From Gemmatimonadales bacterium (lineage in GTDB: Bacteria > Gemmatimonadota > Gemmatimonadetes > Palauibacterales > Palauibacteraceae): DNA of 64,000 bases. Below, piece after piece: positions 41,480 through 50,124 of this stretch (within the stretch, counting starts at the first letter, position 1; each line of letters begins with the position of its first letter). Under the pieces are notes generated by a model that saw only the letters and a list, made by a program, of their open reading frames with translations, was not told the origin of the DNA and made no database searches. The position numbers were made by a program, and so were the translations under genes. The stretch lies in contig VXQX01000087.1 of the NCBI GenBank assembly GCA_009838765.1, positions 30,024 through 94,023 of the forward strand, in the 5' to 3' direction.

Positions 41480-42390
41480 GCAACGTACTGGGTGAGGACG
41501 TTGCGGCCCTGCTCGAGGGAGCCAAGCACGAGGTACTGATCGTCGCGCCGTTCATTCGCTCGGAGGCACTAGGACGCTTGTTGGATCGGGTGCCAAGAAC
41601 AACGAGCGTCAAGGTTGTCACGCGCTGGAGACTTCCAGAACTCAGGGCGGGCGTGGCTGACCTAGCGATCTATGACCTGCTAACGGAACGGAACGCGACG
41701 CTGCTGATCCGACAGGATCTTCATGCAAAACTCTTCGCCGCCGATGGCCGGTGCTTGGTGGGGTCGGCTAACGTGACGCTGGCCGCGCTGGGGTGGCGAA
41801 CCGAGAGCAACCTGGAATTGCTCGTCCCATATGATCGAACCGAAGAGCATGTCGCGCTGTTCGAGCAAGAGTTGCTTCGCACGGCGGTGTTAGCATCTGA
41901 AGAACTACGGACGAAGTTGGAAGATTGTCTGCAGATCCTCGAAGAACAGTCCGTCGCAATGCCAGGAATAAGCGAGGAGACGGCCGCGCTTCCGCCGGAT
42001 TGGATACCATCTATTAGGAATCCCGAAGACCTCTACAGGGCTTACTCAGGTCACAGCGAGCTCGAAGGGCTCGTGGGTCGCGCCGTGCGTCGAGAACTGG
42101 ATCTGATGGGTGTCCCTCCCGGTCTCAATGAAGAGACCTTTGACGCTTGGATTGCAGTCAACATCAGGCAGACACCGTTGGTCGCCGGCGTTCTCCAGCG
42201 AGTGGACACGTACGGAGAGGTGACCGAAACCGATGTCATCGAGTTGTTGGGAGCGATCGGTGGGTCGCCTTCGGCTTATCAGCCACGGGATGTCCTTGAG
42301 GGGTTGGAGCGTTGGTTGAGTTGTTTTCTAAATGTACAGTACGAAACCGCTCGGGATTCAATCAAACTGATCAGAGCGCGTCGGATCTAG
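41476..42390 (+). CDS. PLD-family nuclease (single HxK motif)
   Basis: 304 residues. HAKLFAADGRCLVGSANVTLAAL at 77-99 contains H-x-K-x4-D and the GSANVT follow-up of phospholipase D nucleases; a second HKD motif is absent, so a dimer would be needed for one active site. Strand-rich VLIVAPFIRSEALGRLLDRV at 17-36 opens the fold. Similar nucleases (DrmC in DISARM, and others) cut DNA in phage defence. Start overlaps the GHKL stop (ATGA). Confidence 0.8.
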   Translation: MSNVLGEDVAALLEGAKHEVLIVAPFIRSEALGRLLDRVPRTTSVKVVTRWRLPELRAGVADLAIYDLLTERNATLLIRQDLHAKLFAADGRCLVGSANVTLAALGWRTESNLELLVPYDRTEEHVALFEQELLRTAVLASEELRTKLEDCLQILEEQSVAMPGISEETAALPPDWIPSIRNPEDLYRAYSGHSELEGLVGRAVRRELDLMGVPPGLNEETFDAWIAVNIRQTPLVAGVLQRVDTYGEVTETDVIELLGAIGGSPSAYQPRDVLEGLERWLSCFLNVQYETARDSIKLIRARRI

Positions 42391-42417
42391 GCAACTCTTG
42401 CATGCGTTGGGATTTGG

Positions 42418-42435
42418 CCACCGCTTACGCGGTGG
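42418..42435 (+). terminator. Hairpin between the PLD and DUF262 genes
   Basis: CCACCGC TTAC GCGGTGG: perfect seven-pair stem, four-base loop, in the 137-base gap. It could terminate the helicase/GHKL/PLD transcript, making the DUF262 gene a separate unit. Confidence 0.4.
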
Positions 42436-42527
42436 GCACCTCCGCGCAAGCTGTGGGAGTCCGGTCAGACGCCGAAAGCCAATACCGAGAACACGATGCT
42501 TAACTGCTGCGAAAAAGGCCAGCCCAG

Positions 42528-44786
42528 ATGACACGCACCCCTTATGCGATCCAAACGTCGTCCGATTTGCTCAAAGACTTGGCTGAAGAACGCCTCGTTA
42601 TCCCGAACTTCCAGCGGGATTTTGAGTGGGATCTACGCAAGCAGCAACGCCTAGGGGCTTCCATCTTATGTGGATTGCCGGTTGGCGGAATGGTCATGTT
42701 TTCAGGTACGGCCGATAGCTTCGCACACCGGCGCCTCTGCGTTACCGAATCGATGAAGAGCGGTCGAAGCGAAGTCGACTATCTCTTGGACGGTCAGCAA
42801 CGACTTGCGACTCTTCGATCTTTGTTCGACGACCCCTTCTCGGACTACGAGACCTGGGAAGAAGCCTGGAAACACCTGTATCCACGTCTGCGGACGAGGT
42901 GGTTGCTCCTTCTCGGCAACAGCGACGCATCCCAGTCCTTCGGCGCGCGCGCTGATGACGGGACGCCCATCCTACATCACCACAAGGCTCAAGATCTACC
43001 AAGCGAGCCCGCGGACATCATGAACCGAGTCGCGGCGAAGAGAATCACCAAGAGAGACGGCCGTTCAGCAAATCCACCGTGGTGGCACCCCGCATTCAAG
43101 GAGGCTGCCGCTTCAGAATCCTCCCTCCATCAGCTGCGACAGATCAGAAACGAGATCGCCAAGAAGGCCGCCGCCGAGGAATCGATCCCGCTGTGGGAAG
43201 TCGTGGGTGCGAAGGCACTCCACAAGAGAGGGCTCACGCCACTTCACGAACTCACTGCCCGGCGGCTCGGCCGCAACCTCGAGATCGAACTTAGGGCGCT
43301 GCTCGACAACGACGTACGGGACCCCGCCGTTCTTGACGTAGTAGAACAAACCGAGCCCGGGATACGAGATGAGTTATGTTCAAGAGAGGACATCGAAGGG
43401 TCTCTGATGCGCACGTCGTCCGACTGGGCATCGAAGTTCATCGCAAACCTAGAAGGTCTCGTATCTGTTCAGGTCCCCACGATTACAGTCGGTAGTGGCG
43501 AACTACGTCGAGCCGTGACGATTTTCGAAAACATCAATGAAGGTGGCACGCCTCTGACGGTTTTCGATCTTGTGAATGCAAAGGCGGTGCCGGAATTCGA
43601 GACGGAGGAATCACTCCGAAATCGCGTGCGGCGCGCCCTTAGTGAACCTACCGTAGATCCTACACCACCTGAAATAACGCCTCTGCTCCCGAGACGTTAT
43701 AGAGACACATGGACAGGGAATGTCGTGACCGGTGTCTCCACGACGGTATTCCCGGCCAAGATCCGGAATCAATACTTGAACCTCTTGTCCATTCTTGGTC
43801 ACAATCAAGATCCAAGACAAGAAATCAAAGGCGAATACATCAAGAAAGACAAGCAATTGCAATTGTCGGCAATGCTGATTCACGCAGCAACTGACAAAGC
43901 GTGTAGAGGGTTGCTGCGCGCTTGCCTGTTCTGTCAAAGCCGAACGGGTCAGGTGTATCCAGAGCGCATCGGCTACGCGCTGATGCTGTTACCGCTAGCC
44001 ATAGCATTTGCGGAGGATCACCTATTCAAGCAGAGAAATGTCTGGCTGAAGTTGGAATATTGGTATTGGACGTCACTATTCGGTGGAGCATACCAGCTTA
44101 GGCAGAACGAGGCGTGCGTGGGGGACATCACGAAACTGTATCGTTGGTGCGTTGAGGAGGAGATATCGAACCCATTTCGAAACAGAAGAGATCAAGTGTT
44201 GAGCCGAGCGGGGTATTCCGACAAGGGAGCATTCTTGGAAGAGGGAGTGTCGGGGGCTCTCGGGGACGCTACGATGCAGTTCACACTTGCGGGGCGGCCC
44301 CGCGATTTGTGGGAGAAGGGCTGGCGCAGTGCGAGCCTGAGTGCGGCGGCGGCGAGAGTGGAAGCAAAGATGACAGCAAAGCACAGAGATGGGCGAAGAC
44401 AGGAATTCAAGATGAAACTCCACCGGCATCATATAGTACCACTAGCAACCGTTACGAAAGTGGGCAAGACAAGCAGCGAACTGCGAGGACACAAAGAATC
44501 GTTGTACAATTCACCTCTTAATATGGCGTTCATAAGCAGATCCGCGAACGAGCGAATCGGTTCTCGGGCGCCGGAACTGTACCTAAGACAAATGCCACAT
44601 GAAGTGCTGTCGAGATACTACCTCGACATGCAGGGTAGTGAGATTTGGGAGATGATCAAAGAGGATGATCCATTCGCAAGCCCTCCGAAGGAAGCCGGGA
44701 TTCGTAAAGTGCTGTCGGGTCGATTCGACAAGTTGCGGAGCGCGGTGCTTGGGCGATTAGATGAGATCGAGGATTCGCTGAGGTGA
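42528..44786 (+). CDS. DUF262 + HNH (DUF1524-like) effector, SspE/GmrSD type
   Basis: 752 residues. The N-terminal DUF262 region (VIPNFQRDFEWDLRKQQRL, then YLLDGQQRLATL with the DGQQR nucleotide-binding motif) is followed by ENINEGGTPLTVFDLVNAK, another DUF262 landmark. The C-terminus (MKLHRHHIVPLATV about 640-655, then SPLNMAFISRSANERIG) is an HNH/DUF1524 nuclease with the expected His-His and Asn. SspE senses phosphorothioate through the N-terminal domain, and GmrSD cuts modified DNA with the same architecture. Low GC for this window and placement after the PLD gene mark it as part of the island. Single-unit promoter likely. Confidence 0.88.
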   Translation: MTRTPYAIQTSSDLLKDLAEERLVIPNFQRDFEWDLRKQQRLGASILCGLPVGGMVMFSGTADSFAHRRLCVTESMKSGRSEVDYLLDGQQRLATLRSLFDDPFSDYETWEEAWKHLYPRLRTRWLLLLGNSDASQSFGARADDGTPILHHHKAQDLPSEPADIMNRVAAKRITKRDGRSANPPWWHPAFKEAAASESSLHQLRQIRNEIAKKAAAEESIPLWEVVGAKALHKRGLTPLHELTARRLGRNLEIELRALLDNDVRDPAVLDVVEQTEPGIRDELCSREDIEGSLMRTSSDWASKFIANLEGLVSVQVPTITVGSGELRRAVTIFENINEGGTPLTVFDLVNAKAVPEFETEESLRNRVRRALSEPTVDPTPPEITPLLPRRYRDTWTGNVVTGVSTTVFPAKIRNQYLNLLSILGHNQDPRQEIKGEYIKKDKQLQLSAMLIHAATDKACRGLLRACLFCQSRTGQVYPERIGYALMLLPLAIAFAEDHLFKQRNVWLKLEYWYWTSLFGGAYQLRQNEACVGDITKLYRWCVEEEISNPFRNRRDQVLSRAGYSDKGAFLEEGVSGALGDATMQFTLAGRPRDLWEKGWRSASLSAAAARVEAKMTAKHRDGRRQEFKMKLHRHHIVPLATVTKVGKTSSELRGHKESLYNSPLNMAFISRSANERIGSRAPELYLRQMPHEVLSRYYLDMQGSEIWEMIKEDDPFASPPKEAGIRKVLSGRFDKLRSAVLGRLDEIEDSLR

Positions 44787-44882
44787 AGGGTGAGGATGCG
44801 GCTGTTTGTGACATTGGCGGGATACGGGTATCCGAGTCCAGGAGTTGTGGTGCCGTCTCGATGACGGCTTTCGCCATGGCTC

Positions 44883-45395
44883 CTACCGGGCCACGTCCGG
44901 ACCCCGCGGACGCCGCGGAGAAGGTCCCAGGGGAAGCGTGTCGCTCTCTCCGTCCATGTATTCGACGATGGTCGCGAGGCTGACGTGCGCTCGATCGGGC
45001 CAGCCTCGCCGGCGGAACGGGGGTGGCCAGCCGATCTGCTCTTCGTGCACGAACATGTAGCGGCCCTCGTCGTCGTGCCGATAGAGCGCCACCGTCTCCG
45101 GGAGACCGCCGCACTCCCGCCATCCGCGATCGAAATCGCCGGGCGCGTACGACTCGGCTTCGTCTTCATCGATCCAGGCATACCGAACCTGGAACCGGCC
45201 GAGACCGTCGGCGTCGAAGCGTCCGTCCCCGGAACTCACGGGAACCTCTCCGACCGCGACGCCGTCACGGACGATCCGGATCCGTACGGGACACAAGTCG
45301 TAGCCCGGCCACTCGCTGGGCCGCATGTCCGCCCCGTCGCGGCCCATGAAGAGGATCGTGTACCTGCCTCGATCCGTTGTTGAGTCAGCGTCCAT
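44883..45395 (-). CDS. Hypothetical protein
   Basis: 170 residues with no recognised family: YTILFMGRDGADMRPSEWPGYD opens it, VRIRIVRDGVAVGEVPVSSGDG and FQVRYAWIDEDEAESYAPGDFD follow, suggesting a small beta-rich soluble protein. The antisense frame on the plus strand also reads 132 codons, so the coding strand is a judgement call; the minus-strand composition is more protein-like. It lies at the right edge of the defence island, where GC returns to the chromosomal level. Confidence 0.45.
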   Translation of the reverse strand: MDADSTTDRGRYTILFMGRDGADMRPSEWPGYDLCPVRIRIVRDGVAVGEVPVSSGDGRFDADGLGRFQVRYAWIDEDEAESYAPGDFDRGWRECGGLPETVALYRHDDEGRYMFVHEEQIGWPPPFRRRGWPDRAHVSLATIVEYMDGESDTLPLGPSPRRPRGPDVAR

Positions 45396-45630
45396 GGCCT
45401 ACGGAGATGCGGCGGGTGTCGTCAACGAGTCAACATCTGGAAGCGTGCAGCACAGTGGCCCAGGACGGCGATAGCGGCCTGTTTCGTTGAAATCTGAACG
45501 CTCGCCGATGAGATTTCGATGATGACGCCGGCACGAAACGCTACCGGTTCGCCGGTCACATCCGGGCACTTCCCGCCGCCGAACTCGCAGACACGCTGGC
45601 CCCTTGCCCGGCAATTGAAGAGGACACTCG

Positions 45631-46551
45631 ATGCTGCAACGGTTTGACGAGCGAAACCGCGATCTCATCGTCAACGTCAACGGGACGCTGGTTCACCGGG
45701 ACGAGGCCGGCATCAGCCCATTCGACTCGGTCGTGCAGGGGGGTGATGCCGTCTGGGAGGGGCTGCGCCTGTACGACGGCCGTATCTTCAAGCTGCGGGA
45801 GCACCTCGCCCGGCTCCGGTCCTCCGCCCTCGCGCTCGCCTTCGCCGAGATTCCGTCGGACGAGGAGATCACCGAGGAGATCCGCCGGACGCTCGCCGCG
45901 AACGGCATGCGCGACGGGGTGCACATCCGGCTCACGCTGACGCGGGGCGTGAAGGTCACGAGCGGCATGGATCCACGCCTCAACCGGTCGGGCCCCACGC
46001 TCATCGTGCTCGCCGAGCACAAGGCGCCGGTGTACGAGCGGTCGGGCCTCAGGCTGATCACGAGTTCGCTGCGCCGCTTCGGGCCGGACACGCTGGACCC
46101 GAAGATCCACCACGCGAACCTCCTGCAGTCGATCCTGGCCAAGATCGAGGCGAACGCGGCCGGAGCCGATGACGCGCTGATGCTCGACGGCAACGGTTTC
46201 ATCGCCGAGACGAACGCGACGCACCTCTTCTTCGTGCGCGACGGCGTCGCGATGACGAGTCGGACCGTCGCCTGTCCCGAGGGGATCACCCGCGCCACGG
46301 TGCTCGAACTCTGCGCGGAGCACGACATCCCGAGCCGGGTGAAGGATCTCTCCCTCACCGAGGCCTACCGCGCCGACGAGGCGTTCTGCACCGGCACGAT
46401 GGGAGAACTCGCGAGTGTGACGGAAATCGACGGACGGATCATCGGAAACGGGTCGCCGGGGCCGCTCACGAAGCGGCTCAGCGGCCTCTACCGGGATCTG
46501 ACCGCCCGCGAAGGAGTCGTCGTGGTCGATCGCGAGACCTGGTCAGCTTAG
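45631..46551 (+). CDS. PLP-dependent class IV aminotransferase (branched-chain/D-amino acid type)
   Basis: 306 residues. NVNGTLVHRDEAGISPFDSVVQGGDAVWEGLRLYDG is the class IV opening; LDPKIHHANLLQSILAK holds the PLP-binding Lys; DGNGFIAETNATHLFFV carries the cofactor Glu; and ACPEGITRATVLEL and FCTGTMGELASV complete the fold. IlvE-type branched-chain aminotransferase, D-alanine aminotransferase and aminodeoxychorismate lyase share it, so the substrate is not fixed. The 235-base upstream region holds a short ACCGG-TTCG-CCGGT hairpin. A 42-base relic of a related gene lies 1.8 kb downstream. Confidence 0.85.
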   Translation: MLQRFDERNRDLIVNVNGTLVHRDEAGISPFDSVVQGGDAVWEGLRLYDGRIFKLREHLARLRSSALALAFAEIPSDEEITEEIRRTLAANGMRDGVHIRLTLTRGVKVTSGMDPRLNRSGPTLIVLAEHKAPVYERSGLRLITSSLRRFGPDTLDPKIHHANLLQSILAKIEANAAGADDALMLDGNGFIAETNATHLFFVRDGVAMTSRTVACPEGITRATVLELCAEHDIPSRVKDLSLTEAYRADEAFCTGTMGELASVTEIDGRIIGNGSPGPLTKRLSGLYRDLTAREGVVVVDRETWSA

Positions 46552-46604
46552 CGGGCGCGTCGATCCTTCGTCCGTCCAACTTCCGTCCGGGCCGGGCTTC
46601 GCGA

Positions 46605-47141
46605 CTATTCGGGACTGTAGGGCAACGATGAGTGATGAAGATTGATCTTCAAATCACCGCCAACAAGGACGTAGCCAAAGGTGTATTCGACCTTTGTCTC
46701 GTTGCCGTCCGGGCCGGTGAAGTAGTAGTTGCCCATGGCCATTGCGGAGGTGTCGTTCGTGTAGATGCCGTTGTTCTCCCACCGAACGTTGGTCCAGCCC
46801 GAGATTGCGAACCCTTTGTCCTCCGTTCCGTCTTGCCCGATGAAATAGCTCAGAGCTTCGTCAAACGTCTCACGGAACTGATCTTCCGCTGCCATGGTCG
46901 GCTTGAACATGACGTTGGTCTCGCCATATGCATAAAGATCATTGATGTGTTCCGTCGCACGGGCGGCATAGTCGCCGCCATCGGCATGAGCCTTGGCGAT
47001 CGCGACAATCCCTGCGCCCCAGGCATTCTGTGCATCGATGACAGTCTGTTCGGAGATCTGTTGCGCTGCAGCTGACGTCGCAACGGCGGCAAAGGCGAGG
47101 CTGGAAGCCGCGGCCAGAACAAGATGTAGTTGACTCTTCAT
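46605..47141 (-). CDS. Secreted SnoaL-like (NTF2-fold) protein, low GC
   Basis: 178 residues from the ATG at 47141, chosen because GGGAGGA precedes it and a signal peptide follows (MKSQLHLVLAAASSLAFAAV to AAAQQ). Mature motifs: AQNAWGAGIVAIAKAHADGGDY, FKPTMAAEDQFRETFDEALSYFIGQ, GWTNVRWENNGIY and VEYTFGYV...LKINLHHSSLPY, a pattern of exported SnoaL-like proteins, sometimes mis-annotated as phosphoribosyl-AMP cyclohydrolase. Function unknown; the fold often binds small molecules. The gene is visibly poorer in G+C than its neighbours, so it is likely an acquired gene. Confidence 0.7.
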   Translation of the reverse strand: MKSQLHLVLAAASSLAFAAVATSAAAQQISEQTVIDAQNAWGAGIVAIAKAHADGGDYAARATEHINDLYAYGETNVMFKPTMAAEDQFRETFDEALSYFIGQDGTEDKGFAISGWTNVRWENNGIYTNDTSAMAMGNYYFTGPDGNETKVEYTFGYVLVGGDLKINLHHSSLPYSPE

Positions 47142-47661
47142 GATGGTTGTCCTCCCTTTCGTGAAATAGATGAGATCGCAGGCTCGGGGCTGATTATGGA
47201 ACCGTCTCCTGTCGGTTCCTACCGTTCGCTTGCCGCGTCCGGCGACCGAGAGAGTACCGGAAAGCGCTTGCCTCGGCAAGATCGGGAGATCGGGAGGGAG
47301 TGAAGCTTGTGTCGGCCTCCCTTGTCGCCGTCGGCCTGGACACCCACAGTCCCGGTCAGTACGTCGTAGAGCCCGCGCGAGCCGTGCCAGTCAGCGGGAC
47401 GGGGCTGGGCCGATCCCGGTCTTTCCCCTCTGTCAACGATGCGACGCGTTGACACACCACCGAGCGGAGTGGACTCCGGCAAGGTCAGAAGCGCAGCCCG
47501 TAGTGCGCTGCACCCGCGCGGTCGGCCTCCGCGATGGCCCAAGGGCCAGCGTCGGCCCAATCGACTCGGTGGTGCAGGCGACCGACAACGGCGCACGAGA
47601 GAGTGTCGTCCTCGCCATCGGTGTAACGTGCGCTTATCATCCGGCGGGAAAGGAGAGGTGC
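47142..47661. other. 520-base gene-poor gap
   Basis: No complete gene is seen. It holds the leftward promoter and ribosome site of the SnoaL-like gene, the rightward ribosome site (AGGAGAGG) of the hydrolase, and a small aminotransferase relic. Long open frames on the minus strand look like composition artefacts. Confidence 0.6.
47545..47586 (+). pseudogene. Relic of an aminotransferase N-terminus
   Basis: The frame reads ASVGPIDSVVQATD against AGISPFDSVVQGGD in the intact aminotransferase at 45706-45747; I count 32 of 42 bases identical. The flanks are degraded and there is no start or stop context. Probably a decayed duplicate. Confidence 0.45.
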
Positions 47662-48564
47662 ATGACGACTCCCGAATGGCGGGTCCCGAAGCCGCTCGAC
47701 ACCGTCGAAGTCGAGGCGACCGGCGGTGCCCGCATAATTCTCAGGCGGCACGGGGACGCGAAAGGGCCGCGGCTGATCCTCAGCCACGACAACGGGCTCG
47801 CGATCGACCTCTATTACCCCTTCTGGTCGCGCCTCGTGTCCCGCTTCGAGTTGATCGTCTACGACCTCCGCAGCCACGGGCGGAACCCGACGGCCGACCT
47901 CGCCCACCACAACGTCGCGACCTTCACGGCCGACGAAGCGCGCATCCGAACCGGCATCGAAGAGCACTTCGGCGCGAAGCCTGCGGTGGGCGTGTTCCAT
48001 TCCCTGTCGGCGATGGTCGCCCTCAACCACGATCCGCCGGGGCTCGGCTACGCGGGGCTCGTCCTCTTCGATCCGCCCATGTACCTGGCCGACGGCGATC
48101 ACTACGGCATCGACACGCTCTGGCGGCGGTTGGGCATGCTGGCCCGGCATCGCCTGCCCCGCTTCGCCACGAGGGAGGAGTTCGCCGAGGAGTTCCGGCG
48201 TTCGTGGGTGTTCGAGTTCACGCGGCCCGGCGTGGAGCACCTTGCCGCCGACGTGCTGCTTCAGCCCGCGTCGGACGGCGACGGGTACGAACTCCGCTGC
48301 CCGCGCGAGTTCGAGGCGCAGGTATTCGACTACGGCTTCGCGTACGCCTTCGAGCCGGATACGACGAACTTCGCCTGTCCCGTGAAGGTGATCGGCGGCG
48401 ACCCGAGCGTCGAATTCTCCTCACTCCCCAGCGTCGACCTCGAGGGACTGATCGGGTGGGACTACGACTTCATCCCGCACACGACGCACTTCCTGCAGTT
48501 GGAGAACCCCGAGGAGTGCGTCTCGACGATGATCGCCTTCCTCGAACGCGAGGGCCTCGCGTAG
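47662..48564 (+). CDS. Alpha/beta-hydrolase fold protein
   Basis: 300 residues from ATG after AGGAGAGG. The strand LILSHDNGLAID gives the oxyanion region, VYDLRSHGRNP the typical turn, and VFHSLSAMVAL the nucleophile elbow (Ser in HSLSA instead of GxSxG). Later, FIPHTTHFLQLENPEECV supplies the catalytic His, and a KVIGGDPSV strand the Asp. Soluble; substrate unknown. The photolyase frame begins 50 bases downstream on the same strand. Confidence 0.78.
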   Translation: MTTPEWRVPKPLDTVEVEATGGARIILRRHGDAKGPRLILSHDNGLAIDLYYPFWSRLVSRFELIVYDLRSHGRNPTADLAHHNVATFTADEARIRTGIEEHFGAKPAVGVFHSLSAMVALNHDPPGLGYAGLVLFDPPMYLADGDHYGIDTLWRRLGMLARHRLPRFATREEFAEEFRRSWVFEFTRPGVEHLAADVLLQPASDGDGYELRCPREFEAQVFDYGFAYAFEPDTTNFACPVKVIGGDPSVEFSSLPSVDLEGLIGWDYDFIPHTTHFLQLENPEECVSTMIAFLEREGLA

Positions 48565-48614
48565 ACGGCCCCGCCCCGCCCGAGCCGAGGCGCCGCGCGC
48601 CGCAGACCGCTCCG

Positions 48615-50066
48615 GTGGTCGTCTGGTTTCGGCGGGACCTGCGCCTTCACGACAACCGCGCCCTTGCCGAAGCCGCCGGGTTGGGGCGGCCCGTCGTCCC
48701 TCTGTTCGTGCTGGATGAGGAGAGCCCACGCGTCCGGCCTCTCGGCGGGGCGTCCCGCTGGTGGCTGCACCAGAGCCTCCGGTCGCTGGCGGAAGATCTC
48801 GCTGGGTTGGGGCTTTCCCTCTGCCTGCGGCGGGGTCCGGCGTCCGATGTCCTCCGAGAGGTCGTGCGGGAGACCGGCGCGGGCCGCGCGGTGTGGAACC
48901 GGTGCTACGAGCCAGCGTCCGCCGCGCGCGACACGAAGATCGAGACGACGCTTCGCGCCGCCGGCGTGGAGACGGAGAGCTACGCGGGTTCGCTCCTCAG
49001 CGAGCCGGGCGAGATCCTGACCGGTCAGGGGACGCCCTACAAGGTCTTCACCTCATTCTGGAAGCGGCTCCGGGAGTTGTACTGGATGCCGGAACCTCAT
49101 CCGGTGCCCAGGGAGCCGATTCCCGGCCCCGCGATCGCCAGCGCCCGCCTGGACGACTGGGGGCTGCAGCCCACGGCGCCCGACTGGGCCGGAGGACTCA
49201 AGGAGACCTGGGAAGTCGGCGAGGCCGCGGCCCGGCGGCGGCTGGCCGACTTTATGGCGGACGGCGTCGAACGATACGGAATCGACCGCGACCGGCCGGA
49301 CCTCGAAGGCAGTTCCCGCCTCTCGCCGCACCTGCACTGGGGCGAGATCGGGCCGCACCAGGTGTGGCGCGCCGCGGCCCCCATGATCGAGGCCGATGCG
49401 CCGGGAGCAAGCGGCCCCGAAGCGCAGGGCGAAAGCGGCCCCGAAGCGCTCCTGCGCGAACTCGCGTGGCGCGATTTCAGCCATCACCTGCTGTCCGATT
49501 CTCCGCACATGGAGACGGACAACTGGCGCACCGCCTTCGACCGCTTCCCGTGGGGCGACGATCCGCAGGCGCTCGCCGCCTGGCAGCAGGGCCGCACCGG
49601 CTACCCGATCGTGGACGCGGGGATGCGCGAACTCTGGCACACCGGCTGGATGCACAACCGCGTACGCATGATCGCCGCGTCCTTCCTGACGAAGGATCTG
49701 CTCGTCCACTGGCGCCACGGCGAGAGATGGTTCTGGGACACGCTCGTCGACGCCGACCTCGCCAACAACGTCGCCAACTGGCAGTGGGTCGCGGGTTCGG
49801 GCGCCGATGCGCAGCCCTTCTTCCGCATCTTCAACCCGGTCAGGCAGGCCGCAAAGTTCGATCCGGCCGGCGCCTACGTGCGCCGCTGGGTCCCGGAGAT
49901 CGCGCGCCTCCCCGACCGCTGGCTCCACCAGCCGTGGGAAGCTCCACCGAACGCGCTCAGCGAAGCCGGCATCGAACTCGGCCGCGACTACCCGCCCCCC
50001 ATCGTCGACCACGCCTCCGCTCGCCACCGGGCCCTGTACGCCTACGAGGAGATGCGTAACCCGTAG
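48615..50066 (+). CDS. Deoxyribodipyrimidine photolyase (cryptochrome/photolyase family)
   Basis: About 483 residues from GTG 48615, the first good start before the conserved VVWFRRDLRLHDNRALAEA; the true start is uncertain because no strong ribosome site is seen and frames upstream run into the hydrolase gene. The N-terminal antenna-binding alpha/beta domain is followed by the FAD domain: RLSPHLHWGEIGPHQVWR, TGYPIVDAGMRELWHTGWMHNR (about residues 330-350) and DADLANNVANWQWVAGSGAD. It repairs UV-induced cyclobutane dimers with blue light in the cytoplasm. A cryptochrome role is the alternative. Confidence 0.88.
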   Translation: MVVWFRRDLRLHDNRALAEAAGLGRPVVPLFVLDEESPRVRPLGGASRWWLHQSLRSLAEDLAGLGLSLCLRRGPASDVLREVVRETGAGRAVWNRCYEPASAARDTKIETTLRAAGVETESYAGSLLSEPGEILTGQGTPYKVFTSFWKRLRELYWMPEPHPVPREPIPGPAIASARLDDWGLQPTAPDWAGGLKETWEVGEAAARRRLADFMADGVERYGIDRDRPDLEGSSRLSPHLHWGEIGPHQVWRAAAPMIEADAPGASGPEAQGESGPEALLRELAWRDFSHHLLSDSPHMETDNWRTAFDRFPWGDDPQALAAWQQGRTGYPIVDAGMRELWHTGWMHNRVRMIAASFLTKDLLVHWRHGERWFWDTLVDADLANNVANWQWVAGSGADAQPFFRIFNPVRQAAKFDPAGAYVRRWVPEIARLPDRWLHQPWEAPPNALSEAGIELGRDYPPPIVDHASARHRALYAYEEMRNP

Positions 50067-50124
50067 TCGCCGGACTCATCAGCGCGAACTACCGTGGATT
50101 CCTCGGCGGTTGCCTTCTTTGCGT

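Noticed and set aside
44985..45383. Plus-strand open frame of 132 codons
   Set aside because: The minus-strand frame over the same bases has more natural composition; both are weak, so only the minus one is listed, with low confidence.
47662..48564. Alternative start far upstream of the hydrolase
   Set aside because: The ATG at 47662 follows AGGAGAGG; upstream codons belong to the relic-bearing gap.
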